From: Methylomicrobium sp. wino1
GTDB taxonomy: Bacteria; Pseudomonadota; Gammaproteobacteria; Methylococcales; Methylomonadaceae
Direction: 5' to 3'
Length of the DNA stretch: 64,000 bases
Assembly (NCBI RefSeq): GCF_003932755.1
Contig: NZ_CP024202.1
Coordinates: forward strand, 4,030,001-4,094,000
Of the stretch, positions 1 through 10,200 are shown one piece after another. Positions within the stretch are counted from its first letter, which is position 1; each line of letters begins with the position of its first letter. A model generated the notes under the pieces. That model searched no databases, was not told the origin of the DNA, and saw nothing but the letters and a program-made list of their open reading frames with translations. The position numbers and the translations under genes were made by a program.

Positions 1-346
1 ACGGCGAAACTTCAGTCTCGGCAAACGGGTTGGAATACAGAGGATTTTCAGTTTCGGCAGCTTTACGATTAAAGGAGTTAGCGCCAAAATCGCCTTGTTT
101 TTTCAGGGGCGCTAACCGCTGCCGACCGCCCAGCTCACTCGAAGAGGCGTCAGATTTTTTTTGTATTTGCCTTAAGGCATCGGCAACGAGAGACCTTTCT
201 TTAAGTTCGGAACCATCATCAAGTCGGCTTTCGGGTTCGATTGCATCAAGATTGTCCGCACCACCCTGAGCCTTAAGCGCAATGCTTGCCGCCGGGGCGT
301 AGATACTATAAGCGCACAACAAAAAAAGCAGACATAACTTTGTCAC
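1..346 (-). CDS. Secreted protein of unknown function, 3' end outside window (partial)
   Basis: Open frame read from a GTG codon at 346, 23 bases after the ccmG stop, running off the left edge (115 codons visible). An in-frame stop lies a few codons upstream of the GTG, and no ATG is available. The N-terminus (TKLCLLFLLCAYSIYAPAAS) looks like a signal peptide. The rest is hydrophilic and low in complexity, rich in Ser, Glu, Lys and Gln. The close spacing suggests co-transcription with the ccm operon. In many gammaproteobacteria ccmH or ccmI follows ccmG, but the visible part has no LRCxxC haem-lyase motif and no CcmI-like membrane start. I do not recognise the family. The start codon is tentative because its ribosome binding site is weak. 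Confidence 0.55.
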   Translation of the reverse strand, partial: MTKLCLLFLLCAYSIYAPAASIALKAQGGADNLDAIEPESRLDDGSELKERSLVADALRQIQKKSDASSSELGGRQRLAPLKKQGDFGANSFNRKAAETENPLYSNPFAETEVSP

Positions 347-369
347 ATAGCCGTACCATTTCTAAAAAT

Positions 370-897
370 TTATTCAGCCTGCAAAGCATTCAAAAGAGGT
401 AAGAATATCGTTTCAATATCTTTATCAGTCACAGGCCCTGTATGCTTGTAACGAACTACGCCTTGCTTGTCGATTACAAACGTTTCCGGAACGCCATAAA
501 CTCCCCAATCGATTCCGGTCAATCCTTCCATATCCAAGACACTGACATCATAAGGATTACCCAATCTGGCCAGCCAGTTTTTTGCCGCTTCCGGTTCATC
601 CTTGTAATTGAGGCCAATAATAACAGCCAATTTTTGCTCCGCCAACCGATTAAGCACCGGATGTTCGGCACGGCACGACACACACCAGGAAGCCCAAACA
701 TTCAGCAACCAAATTTGCCCATTCAAATCCGCCGTACTCAAGGTACGTGATGGATCCTCCAAGGTTTGCAGCGTAAAAGGCGGGGCCGGCTTATCGATGA
801 ATGGCGACGGAATTTCACGCGGATTGAGATTCAAACCGATCGCCAAAAAAATCGCCAGTACTGCAAAAATTAAAAGTGGCGTCAAAAATTTAAGCAT
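370..897 (-). CDS. ccmG: Thiol:disulfide interchange protein CcmG/DsbE
   Basis: A 175-residue thioredoxin-fold protein anchored by one N-terminal membrane segment (about residues 4-24), facing the periplasm. The redox motif WCVSC lies in NVWASWCVSCRAEHP, and the conserved GVYGVPETF stretch follows near residue 135. CcmG reduces apocytochrome c (or CcmH) cysteines so that haem can be attached. It is the last recognisable gene of the ccm operon, and its start overlaps the end of ccmF by 8 bases, which suggests translational coupling. The length fits the family. Confidence 0.95.
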   Translation of the reverse strand: MLKFLTPLLIFAVLAIFLAIGLNLNPREIPSPFIDKPAPPFTLQTLEDPSRTLSTADLNGQIWLLNVWASWCVSCRAEHPVLNRLAEQKLAVIIGLNYKDEPEAAKNWLARLGNPYDVSVLDMEGLTGIDWGVYGVPETFVIDKQGVVRYKHTGPVTDKDIETIFLPLLNALQAE

Positions 898-2848
898 TTT
901 TGCTTACCCGCTGTTTTTTATTGGTCATTCGATAACGTCTGTCGCAAACAGCCCAGAGACCGCCCAATGCCATGAAAACCCCGCCGATCCATATCCACCG
1001 TATAAAGGCTTTATAATAAACTCGCATGCTCCATGCGCCCGAATCGCCCAAGGGTTCGCCGATCGCAACGAAAAGATCGCGAAATAAACCGGCATCGATC
1101 GCGGCTTCGGTCATCGGCATTTGTTGCACTCGGTAAATTCTTTTTTGCGGTTCGAGTTTAGCGACCGTTTTATCATCGTAACTGACCGTCAAATGACCTT
1201 GTTGCGCTCGATAATTCGCCCCTTCAACCACATCAATACCATGAAATTCGAACACATAACCGGACATTTCCAGCTTGTCGCCGGGTGCCATTCTGACGTC
1301 TTTTTCAATACTATAAACCGAGGTCAAGGTAATCCCGACGATAAAGACCGCAACACCCAAATGCGCCAAGGTCATGCCGTAAAAGGCTCTCGGCACTTTC
1401 AGCAAGGCTGTAAAATCAGGCATTTTATGCCCTAGACGCTCTGAAAAGGCCAGTCCGGTCAGCGCCGTCGTCCACAGCGCCAACGTCAAGCCGATCGCGG
1501 CAGCCCACGAATAATAGGGCATCAACAACGGTAATGCCGCGCCGAGCAACAGGCAGCCCAGCATCAGCCAACGGATTCGTAGCGCGAGCGCGTTGAACTG
1601 GTCTTTTTTCCAACGTAGCAAAACGCCGATACCCGAGACCACGGCAAGCGGCGCCATCAAAGGAACAAAAATCGCATTGAAATAAGGCGGCCCGACCGAA
1701 ATTTTGCCCATGCCCAACGCATCGATAAACAACGGATATAAGGTACCGACCAAAATACTGGCCGCCGTCACGACCAATAGTACATTGTTCAATAACAATG
1801 CGGACTCTTTCGAAATCATATCGAAGCTAGCGCTGCTTTTCACCGCCGGCGCTCTAATCGCATAAAGCAGCAACGAACCGCCGACAACAATGGCCAGAAA
1901 AATCAAAATGAACAAACCGCGCGCCGGATCGCTGGCAAAGGCATGCACCGAAGTCAATACGCCGGAACGGACCAAAAAAGTACCCAACAGACTCAACGAA
2001 AACGCGAAAATCGCCAACAGTACGGTCCAGGTCTTGAACACACCTCGTTTTTCACTGGCTGCCAATGAATGAATCAGCGCGGTGCCGACCAGCCAAGGCA
2101 TGAACGAGGCATTCTCGACCGGATCCCAAAACCACCAACCGCCCCAGCCCAATTCGTAATAAGCCCACCAACTGCCCAGCGTAATACCTAGGGTCAGAAA
2201 CATCCAGGCGATATTGGTCCAAGGTCTTGACCAACGCGCCCAGGCGCTATCCAAACGGCCTTCAAGCAAGGCCGCAATCGAAAATGCAAACGCCACCGAA
2301 AAACCGACATAGCCCATGTACAGCATCGGCGGATGGATCGCGAGCCCAGGATCTTGCAGCAACGGATTTAAATCGCGACCCTCAGGCGGCGCCGGAATCA
2401 TGCGTTCGAACGGGTTCGAGGTCAATAACAAGAACAGTAAAAAACCGATACTGACCAAACCCATTACACCGAGAACCCGAGCAATCGTCGCGTCCGGAAT
2501 ACTGCGGCTAAACTGCGCAACCAAACCGGTCCAGACCGTCAAACTCAATGCCCAAAGTAATAATGAACCTTCATGCGCGCCCCATACGCCGGAGACTAAA
2601 TACAGTACCGGCAAATGGGTATTCGAATTGTTCGCGACATAGGCGACCGAGAAATCGTGCGTCAAAAACGCATAGGTCAGACACAAATAAGACAAGCCGA
2701 CAAAGAATAATTGCCCGAATGCAGCGGGACGCGCGACGGCAATCCATCCAGGAATCGCGCGAAAACTACCGACGATCGGGACGATACCCAGTATGACGGC
2801 CATGCACAAAGCCAAAATCAGCGAAAAATGTCCGATTTCAGGAATCAT
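890..2848 (-). CDS. ccmF: Cytochrome c haem lyase subunit CcmF
   Basis: A 652-residue polytopic inner-membrane protein with more than ten hydrophobic segments. The haem-handling WWD signature is clear near residue 235 (GWGGWWFWDPVENASFMPW). A second conserved block, HPPMLYMGYVGFSVAF, lies near residue 172. CcmF takes haem from holo-CcmE and, with CcmH, ligates it to apocytochrome c in the periplasm. The start overlaps the ccmE stop by 4 bases (ATGA). Size and motifs match a full-length protein. Confidence 0.97.
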   Translation of the reverse strand: MIPEIGHFSLILALCMAVILGIVPIVGSFRAIPGWIAVARPAAFGQLFFVGLSYLCLTYAFLTHDFSVAYVANNSNTHLPVLYLVSGVWGAHEGSLLLWALSLTVWTGLVAQFSRSIPDATIARVLGVMGLVSIGFLLFLLLTSNPFERMIPAPPEGRDLNPLLQDPGLAIHPPMLYMGYVGFSVAFAFSIAALLEGRLDSAWARWSRPWTNIAWMFLTLGITLGSWWAYYELGWGGWWFWDPVENASFMPWLVGTALIHSLAASEKRGVFKTWTVLLAIFAFSLSLLGTFLVRSGVLTSVHAFASDPARGLFILIFLAIVVGGSLLLYAIRAPAVKSSASFDMISKESALLLNNVLLVVTAASILVGTLYPLFIDALGMGKISVGPPYFNAIFVPLMAPLAVVSGIGVLLRWKKDQFNALALRIRWLMLGCLLLGAALPLLMPYYSWAAAIGLTLALWTTALTGLAFSERLGHKMPDFTALLKVPRAFYGMTLAHLGVAVFIVGITLTSVYSIEKDVRMAPGDKLEMSGYVFEFHGIDVVEGANYRAQQGHLTVSYDDKTVAKLEPQKRIYRVQQMPMTEAAIDAGLFRDLFVAIGEPLGDSGAWSMRVYYKAFIRWIWIGGVFMALGGLWAVCDRRYRMTNKKQRVSKNA

Positions 2849-3294
2849 AAACTACCCTCTTTCGAAGGCTTTTGTTGCATTTTCAGGCTTCCTGCGACTT
2901 CGGGCGGCATATAATTTTCGTCATGTTTGGCCAAGACTTCCTCGGCGACGAACACACCGTTTTCGGACAAACGGCCTTTTGCGACGATGCCCTGCCCTTC
3001 CCTGAACAAATCCGGCAGAATGCCGGTATATTCCACGGTCACTTCTTTATTGAAATCGGTCAACTTAAAGCGCACAAGCAAACTCTCCGCAGGGCGATCG
3101 ACACTGCCGTCGACGACCATACCGCCAATTCGAAACAAAGCGTTTTCCGGCGCCTTGCCTTCGACCACTTCGGTCGTCGAGAAAAAATACATCAAATTTT
3201 CATTGAACGATTTCAGCGCAAAGGCGACGGCAAGCCCCATACCGGCCAGCATCAATCCAATTAAAATAAGTCGTTGTCTACGAATCGGTTTCAT
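2845..3294 (-). CDS. ccmE: Haem chaperone CcmE
   Basis: A 149-residue periplasmic haem chaperone with one N-terminal membrane anchor (about residues 8-28) and an OB-fold body. The haem-binding histidine is seen in VLAKHDENYMPPEV near residue 125, the usual position. CcmE carries haem from CcmABCD to CcmF/H. It overlaps ccmD upstream and ccmF downstream through ATGA junctions. Confidence 0.96.
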   Translation of the reverse strand: MKPIRRQRLILIGLMLAGMGLAVAFALKSFNENLMYFFSTTEVVEGKAPENALFRIGGMVVDGSVDRPAESLLVRFKLTDFNKEVTVEYTGILPDLFREGQGIVAKGRLSENGVFVAEEVLAKHDENYMPPEVAGSLKMQQKPSKEGSL

Positions 3295-3458
3295 AATTTT
3301 TTCATCCGTTTCATTTTATGGGCCAACTCTTTTAAAAAAAGTTTGCGTTGAATAACGGGCAAAACCGCAATCGCAAGCAACACGAGTAAAGTTACCCCAT
3401 AAGAAGTCCAAACATAAAAGGCGTACCCGCCCATTGCAAAAAATTCTTGCCAATTCAT
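3291..3458 (-). CDS. ccmD: Haem exporter protein CcmD
   Basis: A small 55-residue protein starting MNWQEFFAMGGYAFYVW, with one membrane helix (about residues 16-36) and a basic C-terminal tail. This is the usual architecture of CcmD, which holds the CcmABC-CcmE complex together. It starts inside the ccmC stop (ATGA overlap) and ends inside the ccmE start (ATGA overlap), exactly where ccmD sits in ccm operons. Sequence conservation in this family is low, so position counts most. Confidence 0.9.
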   Translation of the reverse strand: MNWQEFFAMGGYAFYVWTSYGVTLLVLLAIAVLPVIQRKLFLKELAHKMKRMKKL

Positions 3459-4207
3459 TCTATTAAGCCTTTAACCCATTGACTGTTTCGTTCGCGCTGA
3501 ATCAATTCGGTACGCGCGCGCTGCAACATCGCAACTAAATAATAAAATTTGAAGGCGACCGCCATCGTCAACAAGGGAATCAACATGCTGACATGTATCG
3601 ACGGTTTATCGATCTTCGACACGGTCGGCCCTTGATGCAAGGTATTCCACCATTCGACCGAATAATGAATGATCGGAATATTGACCACGCCGACAATCGC
3701 CAGTATGGCCACCGCTCTCGAAGCTGTACGTTTGTCGTCGATCGCTCCGTACAGCGCGATGACGCCCAGATACAGAAACAGTAGAATCAACTCCGAGGTC
3801 AAGCGCGCGTCCCAAACCCACCAGGTTCCCCACATCGGCTTACCCCATAGAGAGCCCGTTAACAGCGCGATGAAGGTAAATCCGGCACCGACTGTGGCGC
3901 TACTGATCATGACGATTTCGGCCAACTTGATACGCCAAACCAATCCGATGGCGCCGGCAACCGCCATCACGACATAGATGAACAACGACATCCAGGCGCT
4001 TGGCACATGGATATAAATGATCCGGTAACTATCGCCTTGCTGATAATCGGCGGGCGCCAAAAACAACCCACCATATAGACCTACGGCAGTCAAAATAATA
4101 AAAATCGCCGTCAACCAAGGCAATAAGCGACCGGTAAACGTGTAAAAATGAGGTGGAGAAGCCATGCGATGAAAAAAACGGCCTACTGAATCAGGAATCA
4201 AAAACAT
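3455..4207 (-). CDS. ccmC: Haem exporter/handling protein CcmC
   Basis: A 250-residue inner-membrane protein with six hydrophobic segments. The WWD haem-binding motif (WGTWWVWDARLTSELILLF) lies between membrane segments near residue 125. CcmC presents haem to CcmE at the periplasmic face. A 125-base gap separates it from ccmB upstream. This is unusually wide for this otherwise overlapping operon, and no gene is seen in the gap. Confidence 0.96.
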   Translation of the reverse strand: MFLIPDSVGRFFHRMASPPHFYTFTGRLLPWLTAIFIILTAVGLYGGLFLAPADYQQGDSYRIIYIHVPSAWMSLFIYVVMAVAGAIGLVWRIKLAEIVMISSATVGAGFTFIALLTGSLWGKPMWGTWWVWDARLTSELILLFLYLGVIALYGAIDDKRTASRAVAILAIVGVVNIPIIHYSVEWWNTLHQGPTVSKIDKPSIHVSMLIPLLTMAVAFKFYYLVAMLQRARTELIQRERNSQWVKGLIE

Positions 4208-4332
4208 ACGATAAACTTATGAGTGATTTACGATAATGAGCGGAATTGATTCAATATCGAATAGTAAATTAAGAAGATTTCGGACATTCGAATATGCCCG
4301 CACGGATGAATAGGACGCTATTTTACGGAAAA

Positions 4333-5010
4333 TTATCCATTCATACTCATTTTTAATGCCGCGGCGGCCGGTAATGGCGCCAGTACCAAGGCCGCAAATA
4401 AAATCGCAGCCAGAATGTTAAGCTGCGCGCCGACTGGCAAACCGCTACCCGCCATTTCGACGGCATTGCCGGCAAAGATCAACACCGGGATGTACAACGG
4501 CAAGACCAACAACGCCAAGATCATCCCGCCTCGGCGTAAACCCACCGTCAATGCGACACCGATCGAACCGATCAAACTCAATACCGGCGTACCGAGCAAC
4601 AAGGTCCACAGCAGCACAGGCACGGACTGTTCGGGCATGCCCAAAAATATTGCCAATAAAGGTGAGATCAACAATAAAGGCAAGCCCGTCACCAACCAAT
4701 GCGCGACGATCTTGGCTAAAATCAGCACCGAAAGCGGATGCGGGCTCAAGATAAACTGTTCCAGCGAACCATCGTCAAAATCCGATCGAAACAACGAATC
4801 CAGCGACAGCATCGCGGCCAATAGCGCGGCGATCCAAATGATTCCCGGGGCCATCGCTTGCAATAACTTGGTTTGAGCGCCTAATCCTAACGGAAACAAA
4901 GTAATGACCAAGACAAAAAACAACAGCGGATTGGCGACTTCGGCACGCCGCCGATAAGCCAGAACCAAATCGCGTCGAATGATGGCGATAAATGCGTTCG
5001 ACAATGACAT
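4333..5010 (-). CDS. ccmB: Haem exporter permease CcmB
   Basis: A 225-residue permease with about six membrane segments and the CcmB-type N-terminus (IIRRDLVLAYRRRAEVANPL). It forms the membrane part of the CcmAB ABC transporter, which uses ATP to release holo-CcmE from CcmC. Its start shares one base with the ccmA stop (TAATG), indicating translational coupling. Confidence 0.95.
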   Translation of the reverse strand: MSLSNAFIAIIRRDLVLAYRRRAEVANPLLFFVLVITLFPLGLGAQTKLLQAMAPGIIWIAALLAAMLSLDSLFRSDFDDGSLEQFILSPHPLSVLILAKIVAHWLVTGLPLLLISPLLAIFLGMPEQSVPVLLWTLLLGTPVLSLIGSIGVALTVGLRRGGMILALLVLPLYIPVLIFAGNAVEMAGSGLPVGAQLNILAAILFAALVLAPLPAAAALKMSMNG

Positions 5011-5627
5011 TAAGCTAACCTGATTGTTTGCACGTCGATGCCGTGCAGCGTGATGTCGTGATGCGAGGTCAAAACGACCATGCCTTCTCTGGCAATATGG
5101 TCGACCATCAGCGCCTCGAAAATGGCTATACCCTCTTTATCCAAAGAGGTGAAAGGCTCGTCGAGAATCCATAATTTATTGTCGGTAATCAATAAACGAG
5201 CTAGCGACAAACGGCGTTTTTGCCCGGCCGACAAAGATTGCACCAGCACATCGTCGTAACCGGATAAATAGACCTTCTCCAGTGTTTCCTCGATCGAATA
5301 ATGGCCGGGCTTACCCAGAGCCGTGGCAATCTTGAGATTTTCCAGAACGGTCAATTCCTTTTTGACACCGTCCAAATGACCGACATAAGCCATCTGTTCA
5401 AAGAAAGTACCGTTATTAATTTCAACACCGCACCACAAAACCTCTCCGGCATCCGGCTCCCGAAAACCGCATAAAATCTTCAATAAAGAGCTTTTGCCCG
5501 AACCGTTTTGCCCTTCCAGCAACAACGCTTGTCCGGAAAAAACATTAAACGATAAATTATCGAACAACACTCTATCGTCGCGTATGCAGCATAAGTTTTT
5601 AACTTCCAGAGATAACAAACGTTCCAT
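5010..5627 (-). CDS. ccmA: Cytochrome c biogenesis ATP-binding protein CcmA
   Basis: A 205-residue ABC ATPase. Walker A is GQNGSGKSSLLKIL near residue 39, the signature motif is LSAGQKRRLSLARLL, Walker B is LWILDEPFTSLD, and an H-loop histidine lies in VVLTSHH. This is the first gene of the ccm operon. The only in-frame start near the homologous N-terminus is the ATG at 5627, although its ribosome binding site is weak. It supplies ATP hydrolysis for CcmB. Confidence 0.95.
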   Translation of the reverse strand: MERLLSLEVKNLCCIRDDRVLFDNLSFNVFSGQALLLEGQNGSGKSSLLKILCGFREPDAGEVLWCGVEINNGTFFEQMAYVGHLDGVKKELTVLENLKIATALGKPGHYSIEETLEKVYLSGYDDVLVQSLSAGQKRRLSLARLLITDNKLWILDEPFTSLDKEGIAIFEALMVDHIAREGMVVLTSHHDITLHGIDVQTIRLA

Positions 5628-5722
5628 CCTAAATTTAAAAAGTAATGATAGCGAAAGACCTTCTCATCGCTTCGCATTTCGCGACAATCAACAAAACTTG
5701 AGCCGGATAAAATCAAGCCCGT

Positions 5723-5999
5723 TATACCCGTCGTAGATCAAAATTCGGCGCCTGGGTGTCCGCTAAAGGACGCCGTGAACCCAGCACCTAAATTCCAAAG
5801 CCCATTAGCTATGGCTAACTATCTTGGATAATTTAGGTGCTGGGTGAATACGTCCATGTAGGCTCTATGCCAGCTCCTGCTGGCAAAGCCTTTGTGAGCG
5901 CCATGGATGGCGTGAATGTCGATTTTGCAGGAGCGAAAATCGACCGGACACCCAGGCGCCTCCTCTGGCACTGCCGAAATTTGAAGTGCGAAAGGTATA
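5723..5999. repeat. Family A dispersed repeat, long copy 1
   Basis: Element of 277 bases bounded by imperfect inverted ends. One end is TATACCCGTCGTAGATCA followed by AAATTCGGCGCC; the other, read inward, is TATACCTTTCGCACTTCA followed by AATTTCGGCAGTGCC. Inside lies a palindrome whose arms are CCCAGCACCTAAATT and its complement, plus further short hairpins. Related copies occur at 19536, 20678, 23717, 34719, 49929 and 50452. The position behind the ccmA promoter region suggests no coding role. Confidence 0.8.
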
Positions 6000-6138
6000 T
6001 ACCCAAAAATCCACCAACTCGAGTAAGCCTCAAACAATAAAAAAGAGCTTAGACTTTCATCTAAACCCTTGATCATAAAACCCTAAAACAAGGATTGCGG
6101 GCATGTAGATTTAGCATTACGCCATGGATAGCGTGTAT

Positions 6139-6232
6139 TAGGGCACCAACAGTAGGCACTTTGGCGATGCAGGGCAGAAAAATGCTCCTGCATTTTCTGC
6201 ATTCATTACATTCTTGTAACTCAGCAATTGCC
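6139..6232. repeat. Family F dispersed repeat, copy 1
   Basis: About 94 bases that recur in inverted orientation at 38958-39067. The shared core includes AATGCAGAAAATGCAGGAGC and GCCTACTGTTGGTGCCCTA on the complementary strand. Weaker relatives lie near 46300 and 50180. Non-coding. Confidence 0.65.
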
Positions 6233-6259
6233 AAAGAACAAAAATCGACCAAACCAGCC

Positions 6260-6406
6260 GTAACTATTCAGCCCCTCGGCAATTATCGTTCCCACGCTCT
6301 GCGTGGGAACGCCTGAGTACCGCTCCAGCGGTACGAGACGCTAGAGCGTCTCGGTCTTCATTCCCACGCTGAAGCGTGGGAACGATAGGGACATGTGAAT
6401 AATTAC
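6260..6406. mobile_element. Family B MITE-like element, copy 1
   Basis: Element of 147 bases with terminal inverted repeats (GTAACTATTCA and TGAATAATTAC), flanked by AACCAGCC at 6252-6259 and AACTAGCC at 6407-6414. I read this as an 8-base target duplication with one mismatch. The inside holds nested hairpins built on GTTCCCACGCTC...CGTGGGAAC. It has no coding capacity. Full relatives are at 24809 and 48945. Confidence 0.75.
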
Positions 6407-6630
6407 AACTAGCCGGCACATCAACTATTAATACCGAAATTGGAATTCGCGATGAATAGCAACGACTTTATAGCCGGCCTAGATTAGGCAAAACCTCGGC
6501 ATAAATCAAGCCCTTCGTTTTCTTGGTTACGAAAATGATAAAGGGCGAATAAAATCGCCCTCTATGATTTTTACGCTATCATGATCCCAAACTTAGCTCT
6601 TTGCAAAACCAAGGCACTGACCATAGATGC

Positions 6631-6707
6631 CGTTCACCCAGCACCTAAATTCAATACCACATTGGCTATGATTAACTATCTAGGATAATTTAGGTGCTGG
6701 GTGAACG
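6631..6707. repeat. Stand-alone palindromic core of repeat family A
   Basis: A 77-base palindrome with perfect 21-base arms (CGTTCACCCAGCACCTAAAT plus one T, and its complement) around a 35-base loop. The same palindrome forms the core of family A copies at 5723, 34719 and 50452, so it may be a unit that moves or is kept on its own. Confidence 0.75.
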
Positions 6708-6736
6708 GCGGTCCTCGATAGACACATCCCATACCT

Positions 6737-6772
6737 TTTATTCTTAGACGGTTTTTCGATCAAAAAGGGAGT
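6737..6772 (-). repeat. 35-base dispersed motif, copy 1
   Basis: On the minus strand, ACTCCCTTTT then GATCGAAAAACCGTCTAAGA then ATAAA. Near-identical copies are at 28456-28490 and 50106-50140 on the plus strand. All three lie beside other repeats. Confidence 0.6.
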
Positions 6773-6794
6773 AAGTGCTAAACACAGCGACGGA

Positions 6795-7154
6795 TTACCC
6801 GATCCGCATACGCGGGAGTCCGCTCAAAACACCGAATACACTCAGCAACCATAAAATCACAGCGATGATTACCACGATATTCAATATCTGCTTGATACGC
6901 CCGTCCATCGGAATATAACTATTGACCAGCCACAACAACAAGCCGACGACAACCAAGGCGATCACTACCGAAACCAATGCCCTAGGGAACATGCCCAAAA
7001 TACCGAATATGCTCAGCAACCACAATACTACCGCGATGAGCACCACGATGTTCAGTATTTCCTTGATACGGCGCTCCATCGGCAAATATCTGTTGACTAA
7101 CCATAAAAGCACGCCGACAACGATAAGAACGACCACTAATGAAATAATATCCAT
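6795..7154 (-). CDS. Thivi_2564-family membrane protein, internally duplicated
   Basis: A 119-residue, very hydrophobic protein made of two tandem repeats of about 57 residues. Each half reads roughly VVxLIVVGxLLWLVNxYxPM, then a short polar RIKxILNIVV stretch, then a second hydrophobic segment ending LWLLSxFGxL. Four membrane segments are expected. The family usually has one such unit in a protein of about 55-60 residues, so this is an in-frame duplication or fusion. No enzymatic function is known. It lies 77 bases downstream of the large glucan synthase gene on the same strand. Confidence 0.75.
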   Translation of the reverse strand: MDIISLVVVLIVVGVLLWLVNRYLPMERRIKEILNIVVLIAVVLWLLSIFGILGMFPRALVSVVIALVVVGLLLWLVNSYIPMDGRIKQILNIVVIIAVILWLLSVFGVLSGLPRMRIG

Positions 7155-7231
7155 TGTTTTTCTCCCATAAAGTTAAAAAAATATATCTCTTTCATACTTC
7201 AACAGATTGAAAGAGCACAACAATACCTAAC

Positions 7232-10200
7232 TCATTCCAACACACTGCTACCCAACACGACCCGCACCCGATGAACTTGTCCGTCATCCGTCAAGATAAT
7301 GGAATTTCCGCTTGACTGGCGCTCGCCGTCCAACTCTATCGCGGCAATCCCGCGTGTTACGCCGTCCGGATTTTCCACGGCAATTTCGTAGCGGGAATTT
7401 CCGTGCCGATAAACGATGCTGTAACCGGACCAGTTTCTGGGAATGCATGGATCGAAACACAAAGTATCGTTCCGGACTTGCATACCCAATACCCATTCCA
7501 TGCCGGCACGGTAAAACCACCCCGCAGCCCCCGTGTACCAAGTCCAACCGCCGCGTCGCACATGGGGCGACTCGGAATAAATATCCGCCGACAACACATA
7601 CGGCTCGACTTTATAGGCATAAACGCCGGTTCGAGTCGTCGTGCGCTTGATCGGATTCAGCATGCTCAGCAGTTCCCCCGCTTGGTCGCCATCGCCAAGC
7701 ATCGCATAGGCGATAACGGTCCAAATCGCCGCATGGGTATACTGCCCACCGTTCTCCCGTATTCCCGGCGGATAGCTTTTGATATAACCCGGGTCCCGCT
7801 CGGTCTTGTCGAAGGGCGGTGTAAACAGCAACACCAAATCGTCGCCGTAACGGACCAAGTATTCCCTTACCGAACACATCGCCCGCCGGGCTCGCTCGGT
7901 CTCCGCGAAACCTGAAATCACTCCCCAGCTCTGTGCGATCGAATCGATACGGCATTCGGCATTGGCCGCAGATCCGAGCGGCGTTCCGTCGTCGAAAAAA
8001 GCGCGTCGATACCATGCTCCGTCCCATCCTTCCGCTTCCACCGCAACCTTGAGTTTATCGATATGGTCGCGCCAGCGGACGTAGCGCTCGTGATCCCCCC
8101 GCCTTTCCGCCAACGCCGCGAATTCGGGGAGCGTCGCCAGTAAAAACCACGCCATCCATACGCTCTCTCCTTTACCCTGGTTGCCGACCCGATTCATACC
8201 GTCGTTCCAGTCGCCGCTTCCCATTAACGGCAATCCGTGTGAGCCCGTCTTCAGGCTCAGGTCGAGTGCACGCGCACAATGCTCGAAAAGACTGGCTTGT
8301 TGCGATGACCCAGTGGGTTCGTAATAGAGATCGTCTTGTTCCGGCCCCAGCACAGGCCCCTCCAGAAACGGCACCTGCACATCGAGTACATCGGCATCGC
8401 CGCTTACCTTGATATAATGTGTTACCGCATAAGGCAGCCAAACACGGTCGTCGGAAAAGCGTGTCCGAACGCCACGCCCTGAGGGTGGATGCCACCAATG
8501 CTGTACATCGCCTTCAGCAAACTGACGCCCCGCGGCACGTAGCAAATGAGCGCGAGTTAGATCGGGCCTACTGACAACAAAGGCCATACTGTCTTGCAAT
8601 TGATCGCGAAAGCCGAATGCCCCGCCTACCTGATAGAACCCGGCCCGAGCCCACATGCGGCAACTCAAGGATTGATACAACAGCCAGCCGTTCAACAGCA
8701 GATCGAGCTCGCGGTCAGGCGTTTTGACTTGAACCTTCTCGAGTATTTGCTCCCATGACTGCTTGACGCGGGTAAAACCAGTTGCCGCCTTGGTATCCCG
8801 ATAGCGTCGGACCAACTCGCCGGCATGGGCGCGATCATTACCTTGTCCCAACAGGAATACGAGCTCGACACTCCCGTTGGGTTCGAGTTCGATCGCCGTC
8901 GTTAGCGCCGCGCACGGGTCCATTCCCGCGCCGACTCGATTTTTCAGCGTATGGGCTGTCAGCAAGCCGGCCGGTGCGTCCAAGCTACCGTTGCGGCCAA
9001 TGAATACAGTACGATTCCCGGTCCAACCGGTCTGTAGTCCGCAAAAATCGACGAAGGCTATCCGTTTGCCGAATTCCACGTCCCAAGGATTATAAGCGAA
9101 CACCGCGCCCGTCTCAGGGTCCAGTTCGGTGATCACATGAGGCGCGGTCATGGTACGCGAAGCGCCGAGCACCCATTCCACATAGCCTGCAACGGTCAAC
9201 CGGCGGGGTCGCCCGGAAACATTCTTTACTATCAATCGCGAAATCTTGATCGGATCGTCCGGACTAACGAATTGCAACAATTCGCTATGAATCCCGTGCG
9301 AGGCATGCTCGAAGCGGCTATATCCCTGGCCGTGGCGTATGACATAACTTGCATTGTCAACCCTGATAGGCAATGCGGTCGGGCTCCATAGTTCATTCGT
9401 TTCATCGTCGCGAAGGTAAAAGACTTCTCCGGGAGGATCGCTGACCGGGTCGTTCGACCAAGGCGTCAATAGGTTTTCCCGGCTGTTACCGCACCACGTA
9501 CAACCGCTGCCCAATTCCGAGACGATAAAGCCGAATTCGGCGTTGGCGATCACATTGACCCAGGGAGACGGTGTCCACTGTCCTTTGTCGAGTACGATCA
9601 CATATTCGCGTCCCTCTTCGGCAAAACCGCCCAGGCCATTGAAAAATTCAAGCTTGGGTATCGTCAACGTCGGCACATCGGTTTCGGGAGCCGGCAAGTT
9701 TCTCGGTTCGACAAAAGCGGCGTCTGGTCGAGTGCTCCTCAACAATTGCTCCGCCAATGTCCCTCGATTGCTGGCCAGCACCGCGCGAGCAACCACTTGT
9801 AACTGGCGTTGTTCTTCTGCCGTAAGCTGATCGCCCCGTAGCACGAATATCGCACCCCGGTTTCCATACTCACGATCAGACGAACGCGCCAGGTTATCCC
9901 GCACCATGCCTTCCAGTAGGGTCTGCAAATCATCGATATAAGATGCCTTCTTTTCGTTCAGGATCACGATGTCCACGGTAAGGCCTTTCATGCGCCAGTA
10001 CTCGTGGGCACGCAGCAATTGTTCGACGAGGGTGCGATCTTCAAGCGCCGTTATCCGGAGCAATAGGATAGGTCTATCTCCCGAGATGCCATGCCGCCAT
10101 AAGCCAGTGACGTTCATATTATTCATTCGCAGCAACCTGCCCGATGGCCGGAGCGATGGGTCGGCATAGATCAGACGGTTAGCCAAAAACTGAAACAACT

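Noticed and set aside
30-269. 79-codon plus-strand frame at the left edge
   Set aside because: It lies opposite the signal-peptide-bearing frame that follows ccmG; no ribosome binding site and no recognisable pattern.
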